From: Euwallacea fornicatus
Lineage: Eukaryota > Arthropoda > Insecta > Coleoptera > Curculionidae
Reading direction: 5' to 3'
NCBI RefSeq assembly: GCF_040115645.1
Contig: NC_089557.1
Coordinates: forward strand, 992,001 to 1,056,000
Length of the DNA: 64,000 nucleotides
This document shows, piece after piece, positions 1 to 13,000 of this stretch. The notes below the pieces were generated by a model. That model was not told the origin of the DNA, did no database searches, and saw only the letters and a program-made list of their open reading frames with translations. Every line of letters starts with the position of its first letter. Position 1 is the first letter of the stretch. The position numbers and the translations under genes were made by a program.

Positions 1-23
1 TGTGTTTCCTTGAACGAGCTCTA

Positions 24-1375
24 TACAGGGTGGTTCAACCTACACGTTCATTGAAAGTTTACTATGACCTAAAGGTGAAGCAAATTTGAAAATTTGAAGT
101 CAACTTCCGCATGTTCCAATTTTTTAAAAATATTTTGAACTTCTTGCCACTTCCGGTTTAACCGGAAGCAGCTGTCGGCTCGCTTACTTCAAACGGAACC
201 TCCGGTATATTATTTTATTTTTAGATTCTACGTAATATATCAGACACATTTCCTGTATAATGTCCTATACTTAGCCTTTATGGCTTTCAAGATATTTGAC
301 CTTTAAAAACGTGCCTCCATAACGGCCAACTTTAAAATTGCATATCTCCGCAGTTATTAAAGACATAATTTTCACATTTTGCAGAAGGCCAGCGCATAGT
401 CCTAAGCTGACGCTCCCGCTGATAACGTGCTTTAGTATTATACAGGGTGGCCAAAATCAGGCTCCAAACGCTCATATTTTTGAAGTTGCAAAAGTCGTTT
501 TCTCTTTAACTGGACCACCCAGTAACTTTGAGCAGTATCAAGTGGAGAGTGTAATTCTCCATCAGGGTCACCCATACCTGTTCCAAGCCATTCTCGAAAC
601 GATTAGGTTTTTTTCGTGTGAAACTAGCAGCAGTGCGGCAGTACCCGTTCATTCAGGAAATTTTTTTGGTTATTTTTTATTTTATTTTTTTAATAACTTA
701 ACCTCGCCAGAATGACCACGTACCACCACCAGTTTCGCATAAAATTCAATTATCCCGAAAATGGTTCGGATTAAGCGTGGGTAGCCCCGACGCTGCTCAA
801 TAGAGAATCGGACTCTCTGCCCGATACTCCTGAAAGTTACAGCGTGTCCCATTTGAAAAAGTAGACTTCGGCGACTTCAAAAGTGTGAATGTCGGGAGCT
901 GAATTTGGGACACCCTGTGCAGTACCGGGGCCACACGACTGGCAAAAGTGCAAACTTGAGGCTCTCCGTTGACATTTTGCTAAATATGAGGATTGTGCCC
1001 TTAATCGCCGCGGAGGTATGTAATTTTAAAATCGGTCATTGCGGGGGCTTGCTTTTAATTAAAGGTTAAATATCTCGAAAACGGTGAGGGCTGGGCAAGG
1101 GGGATTTTGCGGAAAACGTGTCTGAAATATCACGCAGAATCTAAAAATAAAATGTATAATGCGCTGCGAGTCCCGTTTAAAGTAAGCAAGTTGGCAGCCA
1201 CTTCCGGTCAAACCGGAAATGACCGGCAGCTGTAAAATAATAATTAAAAAAAAAAAAAAAACTGCGCGTGGCAGTTAACCTAATTCCAAATTTTCAAACT
1301 TTCCTCACCTCATCCTCTAATGACCGGGTCGGATGAGCGAACCTCTAATGACCGGGTCGGATGAGCGACCCTGTA
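24..1375. mobile_element. TACAGGGTG-ended fold-back DNA element (imperfect 1.35 kb palindrome)
   Basis: Ends are TACAGGGTGG at 24 and its complement finishing at 1375, flanked by TA on both sides, as after Tc1/mariner-type insertion. The reverse complement of the right half tracks the left half along nearly its whole length: the CTTCCGGT..ACCGGAAG block (about 147-170 against 1203-1221), the TTTTATTTTTAGATTCT block (about 212 against 1150), the GATATTT..CCTTTAA block (about 291 against 1075) and the GTAACTTT block (about 521 against 837). A second TACAGGGTG sits inside each arm (437 and, reversed, 918). The fold centre is about 665-705. The arms are well diverged. A 27-bp tandem duplication (about 1313-1366) lies in the right arm. 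There is no recognisable transposase, so it is non-autonomous. It sits inside CaMKII intron 2. Confidence 0.75.
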
Positions 1376-2500
1376 TACGAAGCCGCATTTCCAACGTCAG
1401 AAAATAACAGGGACACATTTTCATAATTGAAAAGGCAGCGTAAAATTGGCTCTCACCGGGGCGAAATTAGCTTTCTTTCCATCCCCAAAGGTCGTTATAA
1501 CGTAAAATAATTCAAAAAGGGCACGTGTGAAGGGGTAAATACTGGCGAATTACTAGAGTACCTTTTCCTCTCTCGCAATGGGGCCCTTAATAATGTGGAA
1601 TTTTTTTTTTCATTGTTCAAGTCAGCCGCGTTCGGGCCAACATCGAACGTTCACCGGACCGTCGGATCGGTTGAATTTGGATTCCGGTATTTCCCCCGGT
1701 TTTGAGGTATTGACCCCGCGTCAAAGGGGGGGAGCAGCATCTTGTGACGGGTTAAGTCGCGCGTCCTGCATATGCAGATTTTTTTTTTAATTGAGGTGAC
1801 GCTTTATTTTACAAATCGACAAATTTTTTTTTTCAATAAGCACTGGCGCGTACATACAGGGTGGCTCAACGAAAAGCGGCCGCCCTCAGTATCTCTCGAC
1901 GCCGTCTTTCGGTGGAAAATTGCGAACAAAGATGGCACGCGGAGGAAGGGGCGTACATCTTCGGGCAGAACATCCAAATTTCCGTCGTCGACCCCTTGGC
2001 CGTCCCAGCCGCCCCCTTAAAATTTTCTAGGGGCACCGCGCGGCACATCGTTGCAAGGGTTGTTTCACAAGGAACGCACTCTACCGTTCATTTTGAGCGT
2101 TCGCATGAACCCGGGAGGCAAAAAAAACTATCTGTGTCCGGTTTGGCTGTGTTACCGATTAATATACTGCGTGACGTCGAAAAGGGAACACCCCGTAAAA
2201 GTGGCTTTATTTAAGTGATATTTGGTCCGCGAGTTTTGTACCCCAAGGCACCTACGCCAATGGAAAATTGAAGAAATTCAATTGCGAAAAAGCAAAGTCA
2301 ATTAATAAGTTGTCGGTCCCCCGCAGTGTCCTGTACACTCCTCTACACGTCTAGACGTGGATGCAGCGAGGGGTTCGGGGTCCTCTTGGGAATGGGGTAA
2401 ATTATGCGACCTTCAACCGCCAATACCCCATACATCGGTCAGGAGCTTGGAGATCGAGGTGGTCAAGATAGCAAATTGATCGAATTTCGTTGAAAGAAGT
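1376..2500. other. CaMKII intron 2, no gene recognised
   Basis: Intronic DNA between two transposon relics. A further TACAGGGTGG terminus begins near 1855 and points right, but I found no matching right end. An open frame at 1861-2214 starts within that terminus; its product resembles nothing I recognise and is probably a by-product of GC-rich repeat DNA. Confidence 0.5.
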
Positions 2501-2559
2501 GTGGCATTATGGTGTAATTTGTTTTTAATAAAGACGTTAATTTTTATTGTTTATCATGA

Positions 2560-3660
2560 ATTATGTCTAAAAGTCCAGGTCCAAATTAAGCTTGAGCAGG
2601 GACACTCTCAAGTTAAAATTGTCAGGAACTTGAAAGTTTCCCGTGGGGCTGTGCGGTGCACTCTCGGTCGACTCGGGGCAACCGGGTCCCGCACCAATCG
2701 ACCGAAATCAGGTCGAAAACGCGCGATTTCGAAACGCGATGATCGAAAATCGATCAGGGCCCCATTGTAAGACCGAAAGAAAACGTCTTTTCAACGCGCT
2801 GCTGACTCTTCAATGGAAAGTGGAAAAACAATCTCTGCTAGGAGAGCGACGAGACGTCGCAACAACGTTGGCTTTAAAGGCTGCGAAAACTGGAAAGAGG
2901 CCTTTGCTGACGAAAACCAACGTGGCCAACCTGGGCCTCGAAATACGGGCGTTTAACAAAGGGAGACTGGTCAGATACCATTGGGACAGGCGAATCTAAC
3001 TTCCCGGCAGGGAAAATTGAAAAATGTTCAGTGGAAACTCGTCGTTTTCAGAAAGTGCACATTTCACAAACACCTGAAATTGCGAAAAATTTATAATAAC
3101 AATTTTTAAAAATTAAAGAGATGTTGGGAACCCCCGGAGCTGCTTAAGTCAGGCGGCGCAAGGGGGAGGAGTACAACCCAGACTGTACTGCGACTGCTGT
3201 AGAATGCGGTGGCGGCGGCGCGACGGTGCACGGGGGTGGGGGGGGGGGGGGGCATCCTAGCGATCCGTCAGTGGGGCAAAATACGGAAACGTTTCGAAAT
3301 CGGCCGCGGCACCATCAATTTCGGACCTTTTTGGCGACGCACGCGCGGAGGGATCGGAACTCCGGCAGCTCAACGGGCCATGCCAAAAAGTGGAGACGTG
3401 CAACGAAGCGGCTCAAGGAAAATCACATCCCTCTTCGGGAATTGCTTGCACAGACCCCCGACGTCGGCCCCATCAAACAATGGCGGAGCTCATCAGAAGG
3501 AAAATAACGAAACCACAGAATGACCTCTGAAAACCATTTAAAAAGCGTGCTGCAACAGGAATGGGAAACGATTTCCTCAGGTAGGTGTGGTGAAAAGCTC
3601 GCGGACACCATGCCCGACCGCACGGCTGCTGCAATTAAGGCTGAGGGTGGTACCACAATT
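2560..3660 (+). mobile_element. Decayed Tc1-type transposon (transposase fragments)
   Basis: The N-terminal helix-turn-helix of a Tc1-like transposase is readable at about 2560-2770: LKVQVQIKLEQGHSQVKIVR, then NLKVSRGAVRCTL and a basic NRPKSGRKRAISKRDD stretch. Traces of the linker follow to about 3000. A typical C-terminus is readable at 3522-3655: ENHLKSVLQQEWETI followed by DTMPDRTAAAIKAEGGTT. The distance fits one element of about 1.1 kb, but the central DDE part is not legible and a 15-G run interrupts it (3238-3252). Frameshifts and stops make it a dead copy. It could also be two overlapping relics. Confidence 0.6.
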
Positions 3661-4050
3661 TTTTTTTTTTTTTCATAAAAACTTGTAAATAAAAATAGCT
3701 TCATTTGCATTCACCTAGTAGTAGACCAGATGAGGTCAGTGCAGAAAGTGCTCGTGCACCAAATAATTTTATATGCATAAACAGCATTGTTTCGACGTGA
3801 ATTAAGCAATTTTTGCGAAAAATACGAATGGTCATAAATGTTCTTTGACCTTCGTATGATGTGTTTTTTACCAAGAAAGACAAAAAAGTACTTTTAGTCG
3901 ATAGGAAAATAACAAAAAAATGTGCAGGAATGTGCTCGCACAAAGTGCTCGCCTTGAGCCAGTTCAGAGGCGATCTATCCGAAAGAGCTGATCGATAATC
4001 GAAAAAGGTGGGCAGTTTGGTTCCTTCGGGGTGATTCCATAAAGTTCACG

Positions 4051-5115
4051 GTGACTACTGTGATCATGGGGCCCAAAGGTAGCGAAAGATCAGAAGAAGT
4101 GCAACAAATAATACTTAAACTACATGACGACTGCAAATCGTGGGCAGAAATTGGTCGAATAGTAAACAGATCAAGATCTACCATCCGAAGCATGATAGAG
4201 AGATGTTGCGCGCGAGAAGCATTAAAAAATTGACGAAATGAACGAATAAAAAAAAGAAAAATTAACGAACACTTGGAACGTCTAATCAAAAGTAACAGAA
4301 AACCCACGAACAAGTGCAGAAAAAATCGCCGCAGAGCTGAAAATTTCCGACGATAAGGACGGCTCGGCCAGCGCCATTAGGAATTAATTAAGGTATAAGG
4401 GGTACCACCACAGAGTACCTCGTAAAAAACGCCGTGTAAACGAAGTCAATCGGGAGAAACGATCAGAGTTCGCCAGAACCTTTAGTTACCCCCCCGCCGC
4501 CACAACATATCGGAATAAAGTGAATTTCAGTGATGAAAGCAAATTTGAAGTTTGCGGGAATAAAAGACGTTTTAAAGTATGTCGGAAAAGGGGCACTGAA
4601 TTTAATAAAGGAAATTTGCGACCGAGCGCGATGCACGGCGAAGGTGCGGCATTAACATGGGGCTGTACGAGCGCTTCGGGAGTGGGATCGCTCCATTTTA
4701 TAGATGAATAATGAACCGAAATATGTGTGTAGATATTTTAAAAAGCCACCTCCTGGTGCCGCTAAAATGGGGATCGGGGGCGATTTTCGATTTACCCGAG
4801 GTGACGACCCCGACCACGCAGCCCTTAACGCGCCAGGCTCGGGATCTTGTCCAACGCTCCAAAATACTTTCGCGGTCGCCGGACATATCAGCCCAATCGA
4901 ACCTCTTCGGGATTATGTTGGAAAAAAAATTAGGAATCATGTTGTTTCATCGAGAGAAGGGCTGAGGGTTGCCCTTCGAGAAGGACGGAAGGAAATACCA
5001 TCGACTTTGACATCAAATTTAATTGATTCCATGCCTAGAAGACGAGAAGCAACGGTTAAGTCGAAAGGGCGCCGATGAAACAAAGTTTATTGTCGCCATT
5101 TTGCTCAGTCTGTTA
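4051..5115 (+). mobile_element. Decayed Tc1-type transposon, second copy
   Basis: A transposase can be followed through several frames. The helix-turn-helix lies at about 4066-4233 (SEEVQQIILKLHDDC, then AEIGRIVNRSRSTIRSMIER). The first catalytic Asp region is at 4520-4560 (NFSDESKFEVCGNKRR), the GEGAALTWGC block is near 4640-4680, and a C-terminal SMPRRREATVKSKGRR stretch is at 5028-5078. Order and spacing are those of a full-length Tc1 transposase, but stops at about 4232 and 4709 plus frame changes rule out activity. It differs in sequence from the relic at 2560-3660, so it is a separate family or a much older split. Confidence 0.75.
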
Positions 5116-5539
5116 TTAATTTAGGTCTGCACGAATACTTTCTGCGCCTCGATTCCAGCCAGTGTTGCTGTTTATATTAATTATTTAGCAGTCAATATTG
5201 TTAACTCGTCATTTTTAATTAAAAATATATGATAAACATACAAAAAAACATTTGTGATTGTTCGTGTTCGTTGTAAAAATTGCCCAACGACATCGAAACA
5301 CCACGTCTCACACAACATGATCCACTGTACGAATACCCTCTGCACCGGCCGTACCTGCTGCTGATAGGGGTGCCCAATATATTTGGCCAAAGCTGTATAA
5401 ACGGGACTGATTTTTTCTCCAATTGCGGAGTGGTCCGCGACCTTAAAGGAGTCGATGCGCAGATGCCCTGCACTGTCAGAGAGAGGGGATGACCAACCGC
5501 AATTCGCCCGTTTGCCTTCAGTGAGCGAGGAAGCCACGA

Positions 5540-6160
5540 GCGAGACGGAAGTGCACGTCTCCGTAGAGCAGCGGACGATGATAAAGTTTTTTGGCCGAGG
5601 AGGGGGCGAACCCAACCGAAATTTTCCGACCATTGCAGGTACAGTTCGGGTTTAACACTCTGTCTAGAACCCGTGCGTTTGCATGGCACCAAGAATTTTC
5701 TGGAGGACGAGAACCACCCTCGCCGTCCAAGGACTGGTGTGACCGAAGCCCACATCGAGGCGGTCAGAAGTCTTGTGCAGGGAAATCGTCGAGGAACTGA
5801 AGATTGACAACCACAACAAACAATTGAATCCGTAACTATGGAAGTGTCCACCGAATCGTGACAGACGACTTGAATGTGCGCAAAGTGTCCGCTAGATGGG
5901 TCTCCCGCCTGTTATTCGAGGATCGGGTGCATTAAGCTGGAATATCCGCCATACATTCTCGACTTGTCTCTTTGTGAGTTCCATCTTTTTGGACCACTCC
6001 AAGAAGCGCTTGGGTGCCAACGTTCCGACGACGTGGTGGGAGCATTCGAGCTCCAATGACTGCAGGAGCGTGCGAAGGGCTGCTGTGATAACCCAATGAA
6101 GAAGCTCCCGATCCGATGGGAAAAACGCATTTCTGGGGCGGGAGACTATGTAGAAAAGTA
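5540..6160 (+). mobile_element. Mariner transposon relic with internal deletion
   Basis: The N-terminal DNA-binding part of a mariner transposase is readable across two frames at about 5555-5900: EQRTMIKFF, GANPTEIFRPLQVQFG, LSRTRAFAWHQEFSGGRE, TGVTEAHIEAVRSLVQGN, then DDLNVRKVSARWVSRLL. It jumps directly to the C-terminal part at about 5940-6150 (YPPYILDLSLCEFHLFGPLQ, later KKLPIRWEK and GAGDYVEK). The central catalytic stretch is missing, so the copy is shorter than the usual 1.0 kb coding length and inactive. It lies in CaMKII intron 2. Confidence 0.75.
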
Positions 6161-7076
6161 ATGTACAGTGTGACCCATATGTAGGGAGCAATATTTGTAT
6201 TTTTTGAAATATTGGAGATAGAAAGAAGGTTTGAACGAAAGTTTTAGGGCTAATTCTTTCGCGTATAGTGATGGCCTTGAAATATCTCTCTATCTCATAG
6301 TCTCCCGTGCGAAATATCTGACTTTTTTCCCCAAATGGCGACCTATAATTTTTGTCCTTTTCTTGAAATGGGCGTCTCCTTTTGCACACCACTGCATAAA
6401 AACGTTGGGGGGTTGCACTTGGAAAAATTTGAAATAAAATGCAACAACATTTATAACGTTCATTATTTGACGCACGCCTATGGCTGTCGACTTCATTTTT
6501 TACTGATCTTGTTTAAATATGGCGAGTCTACGATCTTAGACCGCGCGACTAACGTAGGGTTAAAGATTCGAGCGGAGGGTGGGACTTCGATGACGACCTA
6601 ATTTCCCCCCAGTATCACCGCAGGAGCGGGCTGCTCCCGACGTCCCGCACCGAGTTTTTTTTTTTTTATATTAAAAAGCTGTCTCGAAAATAGGCACGAA
6701 CCAACATCTCCATCAAGGCCTTATCGAGCCAGAACCCATCACGCACGATCGCTTCCTTGAACTCATCCATCATACGCAACAATCAAAGATGGTGAATTAT
6801 TCATGTGAACCCCCCGCTCGAACGAGCCGCTTTTTCAGCCGCGTCAATCCTGCTAATTTAAAGGTGGACTGATGGCTACCGGTCCAAATAAAGACGGGAC
6901 TGAGTGAGTTGTCCGGGCAAAAACCGTCCATTACGCGTTTGACGGACGGTCCCACGGGGCATAACATCTGTAAAATGATGTCGCCCCTCGCATGCGAACG
7001 AGTTATAATGCACTTTCAGCATAATACTCGAGGAACGAAAATAAAGGCCTGCGTGTTATTGTTTCATCCGACTTAC
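6161..7076. other. Remainder of CaMKII intron 2 up to exon 2
   Basis: No gene seen. A GTACAGTGTGACCC motif at about 6169-6182 resembles a transposon end, so the first few hundred bases may still be repeat-derived. The last bases before 7077 form the strong GTAAGT donor of CaMKII exon 2 on the minus strand. Confidence 0.5.
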
Positions 7077-10000
7077 CTCTTGCAGACAACTTCTTTGTGT
7101 TGATTATCTTGGCGGCGAATTCCAGGCCGCTGGACTTTTGGACGCATCGTCTGACTACGGAGAAAGCGCCCCTGGAAGGAAGAAAATGGGGATTTAATCG
7201 TTTTTCTTTCGGGGGGGGGGAAGTAAATTCGTCTTAAGTCAATTTGTAGGTAATGGCCCAAAAGACCCGTAAACAGGTACGACGCTCGTGTAGCTGGATA
7301 ATTAATGAACGTCCAACTGCGCGCTCGCTCTTATCTCCTCCGTCTTAATTTTAGCGAGAAACGTAAATTGCCTGGAATATATTGAAAGGGGGATTTTTTC
7401 CCTTTGGAAGCAAACTGTCGCGTCGGTGGAAGGCCGTGAAGACACGAATAGGTTCTCTGCCTTCGCGGGAAAACCCCGCCAAGGTCAGTTCCAACAGTGG
7501 GGCCCCAAAATGACGAAGGGGGTAGTATCGGCGCGAACGTGCTTGGAAGTGATACTTCGGGAAAAAATGAAAACTCCCTTCTCTCTGGGGCACTTGCGGC
7601 CGATTTCGCGAAATATCGTTAAGTGCCGAGGCTGCTCGCCGGCTTTAGGGCCGCAGACCTATCCCCGAAAGCGTCCGAGTCGCTGTTGCTTCGGCAATTG
7701 TCCGATAAGACGCAAATCGAAATTTCGTAATTTCATACTAAAAACGCAGTGGAACTTCTTTGGAACAGGAATTTCTGGGATTTCCTGAGGGTGCGCGTGA
7801 AAATGAAGAGCACCGCCCGTTGACGGTACTGACGAGGGACGGATGATACCGAGCTAAAAGTTCGGGTTAGTTCAGGTTAAGCTGCTTCGAACCGGATTAT
7901 CCATTGTCATCGGAAACTTAGACGCCCTAAATAAACAGGCCCTTTATCTCCGTTGCAGAAATAGAGAAAGGGAGCCGTAGATAACCGGGCGTGGGCTCTA
8001 AATTAACAAATGGGGGCAGTGAAAACGCCATAGCCAGCCAGCTATTTCCCTTTATGGACTGGGAATAGCAATTTCGTACGCCAATAAAAGTAAAGAAGTT
8101 TTATTTCTGCGTTTTATAAGAAGATGGCCAATGAAACGCTGTCTCGACTGCGGACGACCGATGGACGAAGGACGATAAAAAGTACAGGCACGGGGGAAAA
8201 ATTGGAGAACCTTCAGGGTGGCAATTTTCCCTCCAAAGGCCAAATCTAATTGGTGGTTTTCGAAAATAAGACTAAAAATACGTTGAACTCGCGCCAATCA
8301 AAAACGGGTAAACGGTCGGGACAGGACAACAATCGGATTTCGCTCCGCAGGCCTAGTTAAGAACCAAAATAAAAACAAAAATCAGTTCCGAAATGGATTC
8401 GAGCAGGAGAGTTAATTTTAAGTGGGTGTATTATTAGTGTAGCCAATTTGGAACGCGTCTAAAAACGGAATTCTTCACGTTCCCGATGCTGGCAGCGGGC
8501 GTAAAAATACACATTTTAACAACTAAATTTCACTCGCATAATTAACCGTTTTAAATCCGTTCGCATCTCGTCATTGAATCGCGCGATTTCGACTCACATT
8601 CGAAAGAGCCAAATCGGTGAAACTCCGAAGACGAATTTTCAGAGTTCGACTTTCTGGACAAGATGGCGGACGCAAATATCATTTTCGAACGGGCCGCCGT
8701 GCTCGAGGAGCGAATCGGCAATATTGACGCGAGGTTGGACACTCGTTAAAGTAGATCATATCGCGTGTGATGCCATTCGAGTCCGTGTATTATTCAGCGA
8801 CACGCACATGCACAATTATCCAAAGTTCCTTGACATTTAACAAGCCATAAACATATCAAAGAGGCTAGTTGCAAGACGCAGAATTTCAATTAATTCAGCC
8901 GTATGATTTATGAGGTGGCACCTCATAGTCTTACCGAAATAGCTCCCGATGTTTTCGCTCTATCTTTCTCGAAATAACTCGCCCGTTTACTGCGTACATA
9001 CGATTCCATCAATTCTCCTATTTATGGGGTGTTTTTCTTAATTTTCCCGCCAGAAGATACGGCGCGAACCTCCTCCCCCCTCACGGGGGGGATAGATTTA
9101 TTTTTATTATCTTCCATTATAAAAGCCGCTATTTTGTAGAAAATTTCCTAGGAGGCAACGCGCCAATGAGTTATAGCAGAGAGCTCGCACTGCAAACTCC
9201 GACCTCGGCGTACGTTCCGCCGTTACCACGATTTATCCCTTTTCCATGTTTCTCGTGGAAACGCGCCTATTGGAGATTAACGCGGGTGGTTTGTTTCGGT
9301 TTTTTGCTGCGCTAATTACCCTAATAAATTGGTGCCGACAAACGTCCGGTGCCACCCATCGCTTGGCCGAGTTGGAGAACCGTCCGCGACGATATTTCAT
9401 TATTTATTGACCGGAGCAGAAATAAATTTCGCAGCCCGAATTTTCTCAGTGAATTTTTAGAGAAGCTCTGGAACCGATCCAAATCAATTTAATATGCAAT
9501 GTCGTCGAGTCGTCGTCGATGGAGTCCTCGACGTCCGGTTTTCCGACGATGGCGCCTCCATTTTGTTTAATTGCAACGTGTTATTGAAATCTAGCGGGGA
9601 AACCGAGTACCATTACCGCATAATGGCCTGAGAGCTCCACGCTCCCATTACAATCCCGCCTTCGGTACAACAATAGTATCGTATCGAAGGGTTGTCCTGT
9701 GTCCTAGTGATTTCCTTTCACTGCGTGACGTCAACTCCCTCTGCTGGAGCAGCGCCAAGAAAATTTAGCAGGAGAGTTACCAGGGGCACTCCGAAAGTGT
9801 GCGTGGGAATAATTTCAAAATCGTATCTCGCCAGGTCGAAAAACATGCGAAACTCCGGACTTTCGCTTGCAGGTGCGCTTCCACAGTTAAAAACTTCGCC
9901 GATTTATTGCGATTTCAGTGCTCTTCGCACTGCATCGAATTTAAGTTTTTACGATTTTAATTACGATAAACCATAAATCCGAATTTCGACTAAAAGCGGA

Positions 10001-13000
10001 CCAAACCTTCGTAGTTGTCCCCAACTGCGTTTAATCAATATTTATTACTTATAAAATTAGGTAAACGATTCAACGTCGCGCAAACATTTGACCTTAAAGG
10101 AGGTATTTGACTAATGAATCGCAATTAATGAAAGAACGTCGACGATCACAAAGAAAGGTCTTGAGGTTAATTAAAATAATGCACCTTCTAATTAGTCATT
10201 GTTCCAAGAACGACAGTTTCTATTGTGAGGCGAGGCAGTGCGGGATTTCCAGACAAGAGTAATTTAATTTCAGTTTAGTGACTGCGAATTTTCGGGCTTA
10301 GTTTATTAATTTATTTACAAATTTCAAGCGTTTCATTGCATGTTTTAAAGTTCTGAAATGCCCCTCATCGGGCCTCCTAAAGACGGGGGAAAGAAGTTTA
10401 TTGCGCCTCTTTAAATCCAAACTTCCAATTAATATAACGAACTCCTGCAATTTACCCGATGATGAACGTGAAGTTAATTAGGTGGAGTGGCACGTTCCCT
10501 TCAAGGGGGAGAGCTCCAGATTCGATGGAAGCATGTCCGATAACAATCAACGGTCTGAAATTTCTTTGAGTTCGAGGCTCAGTTTCTTGTGTTCGACCTT
10601 CGGTATTTGCATTACTACGTAATACTCCGCTCTACAACATGAATTATTCAGCGCGTTTTTGGGTCGTACATGTCTCAAAAACTGAAAACAAAAAATACTA
10701 ATTGCCTCCCTACGAGGGGGGCGAAGGTAAATTGCCCCTATAAACATGTTTGCATTTAATTTGCATAAAAAAACTGATCAGCCTTTTTACAATTAAATTA
10801 TCCATCAAGGCCCTTCGCTCGGCGCTAACAAAACGGTGTTTTTGATTAGATTACTTTGCTCCCCTCAAGACCGCAAACACGAGTTTCTGCCGGGATTACG
10901 AACAACACATTGTGGCTATTCGAAAAGGTCGCCGAGACACGCACAATGACAGCGCCCGCGGCGGCCATTTTCACGCCATTTTTTGTCGAAACCGGCGTTC
11001 CGGCAGGGCCGAAACGTGGCCTTGGCACTAGAAACTAATATGTGGCACGAAGGTGGTGACCGTCAGATGAATGGAAGAAGCCCTAATATATTTAATAGGG
11101 TTATGTACAGGGTCGTCCCGGATCGATAGACAATGGCAGCCTGTGTCAGACCGCCCCCGGATCGTCCCATGTATTATTAAATCACCGCGGTAGATGCGAA
11201 AGGTTGCTTTAGTTAATTGATTGTATACCAGAACATCTACGCCTCAAACGCTTTCGGGACCTATATTTAAGGGACAATCTTGCGCACGTAACACCAAAAA
11301 TCTTTATATAGTTACGGAAACAGGAAATTTCAATAACTTGTGAAATACGGCCTTCCTGCGGAGTTTCCCGAACTAGTTTCCCTAGAACGGAAAACTATAG
11401 GGAACTTGGCAGGTCGACACGAGGCCGCAAGCGGTGTTGGTGCTTTTTGCAGCACCGAGCCAAGGGTGCCATTACCTAAAAACGTCCTGTTCGTTCCGCG
11501 CCTTGGGTTCCACGTTCTTGGAGCGGGACAATTCGGAGACGAATACCTCGCAATCGGGGGTCGCGACTCCCTCGGAGGAAACGATCCGCTTCGTCACTGG
11601 AGTGCCGCCAACCCGCAAGGCCTACAAAAACGCTCCCGAAACGAGGAAACCATAAGGGCAAATCCCGAAAACAAAGGACAAATTTCAAAGAAAACCCTTT
11701 TATTTGTTCGGCAGGCAGGTGAGAATTTAAGGCTTTTACGTTCGTAAATTCTGCGCCAGATTTCACAATCAAGACACTTCAAGGAGCGTTTATACTGCAA
11801 GTTTCAGCCCGTGTTAAAGCCCTATTTGTAAACGTCAGATGTCGTAACAATGAGACCCGCTTCGATGCTAAGGGTAGAAATTATTGATTGCAGAAAAATC
11901 CGACCCGCCAATTTGTCAAGAAACAAGTTCAGGCCAGTTCAGGTTAGTTCAAGGATAAAGCGCATGATGGTGAATGGTCCGAAATGTAAGGCGATTTTCC
12001 TCGACGTTTATTCACGGCTTCGTCCCTGTTTGTTTCAAAGAGAAAAGAGGCGAAACTTGTGAAGTCTTACATCTGGTACATCTGACAAAACTGCTGCACT
12101 CGCAGTGTTGACGGGCATTTTGTTATATTTCCAGTAATCACCCCATTTGAAGATCCTCGCCATGAGCGGCAACTATCCCTTTGTTCAGAATCGGATTACG
12201 GCCCCCATAACTGCGTTGCACTCCGATTTATTAAAGCTTTGCATTAATTTGCATAAATATCCTCGTCGCTACAAGAACTTTTGCATATCTCGTCCTAGTT
12301 TAGAGTTTCGCGCAATGAATGCGAACTAAACGCGATACTTACTTATTTTCTCTTGTTATGAGGGGTTGCATTTACGTAATCGCCTTGTTAGCAACGACGG
12401 CTTAAAACTAAAATTTCCTTGAATGGGCGAAATAAGGTCTTTTGAGCCTGATTTCGTTATTCAACCCCGATGGCAATTCGTGCTGAATGCCTCTGTCATT
12501 TGCCGCTAAAATGGAAGGGCCCCATTTGTATTCTACCCTATTACTTATGTATACGGCTTGTATAAACAGGCTTTTTTTTTATTATCGTCTTGTATATCCG
12601 AGGCAGTAATGACAATATTTCCTGCGCCGGCCGAAAGGATTTCATGCAAATTGGGTTCAGAACGGAATCCGGGGCACAAGGGAAAAATCACTTACGTTAT
12701 TGGGCCGAAAAGACTGATAGTGAAATAATTGTGCTCTTTTGTGTCCGTCCAGGCACACGTGACGCAGCCGAGTGGCCAGTGGTGATTGATTTTTCGCTAT
12801 CGGAGTTGATAAATTAGCGGCCAAACACACCTCCGCCGCACCTCGAACCGCGGTTATATGGCACGCTTTTGACGTGTCATAAAGTGTTCCTTAGTACACA
12901 AAAAAGGGGCGTAAATTGCGTGCTTTGCAACCTGCTACAATGGGAATTACATTAGTCTTTTATGATGTTTCGTCGGTAAAGAAAGAAAGGCGTTTTTTCC

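Noticed and set aside
338..715. 125-codon plus-strand frame at the left end
   Set aside because: It lies inside one arm of the fold-back element and matches no protein family; the mirrored arm does not conserve it.
3238..3252. Run of 15 G residues as a functional quadruplex
   Set aside because: It lies within a dead transposon and is more simply a homopolymer slippage product.
8664..8750. 28-codon frame opening MADANIIFERAA with an excellent start context, in CaMKII intron 1
   Set aside because: It ends after 28 codons, has no good donor, and GC-rich DNA here yields similar short frames on both strands; no independent support.
10846..11028. Short minus-strand frame opening MAAAGAVIVRV
   Set aside because: No recognised domain; an overlapping plus-strand frame of the same length is equally open, as expected in GC-rich DNA.
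11340..11747. 135-codon plus-strand frame in CaMKII intron 1
   Set aside because: No recognisable family, and two minus-strand frames overlap it; typical by-product of GC-rich sequence.
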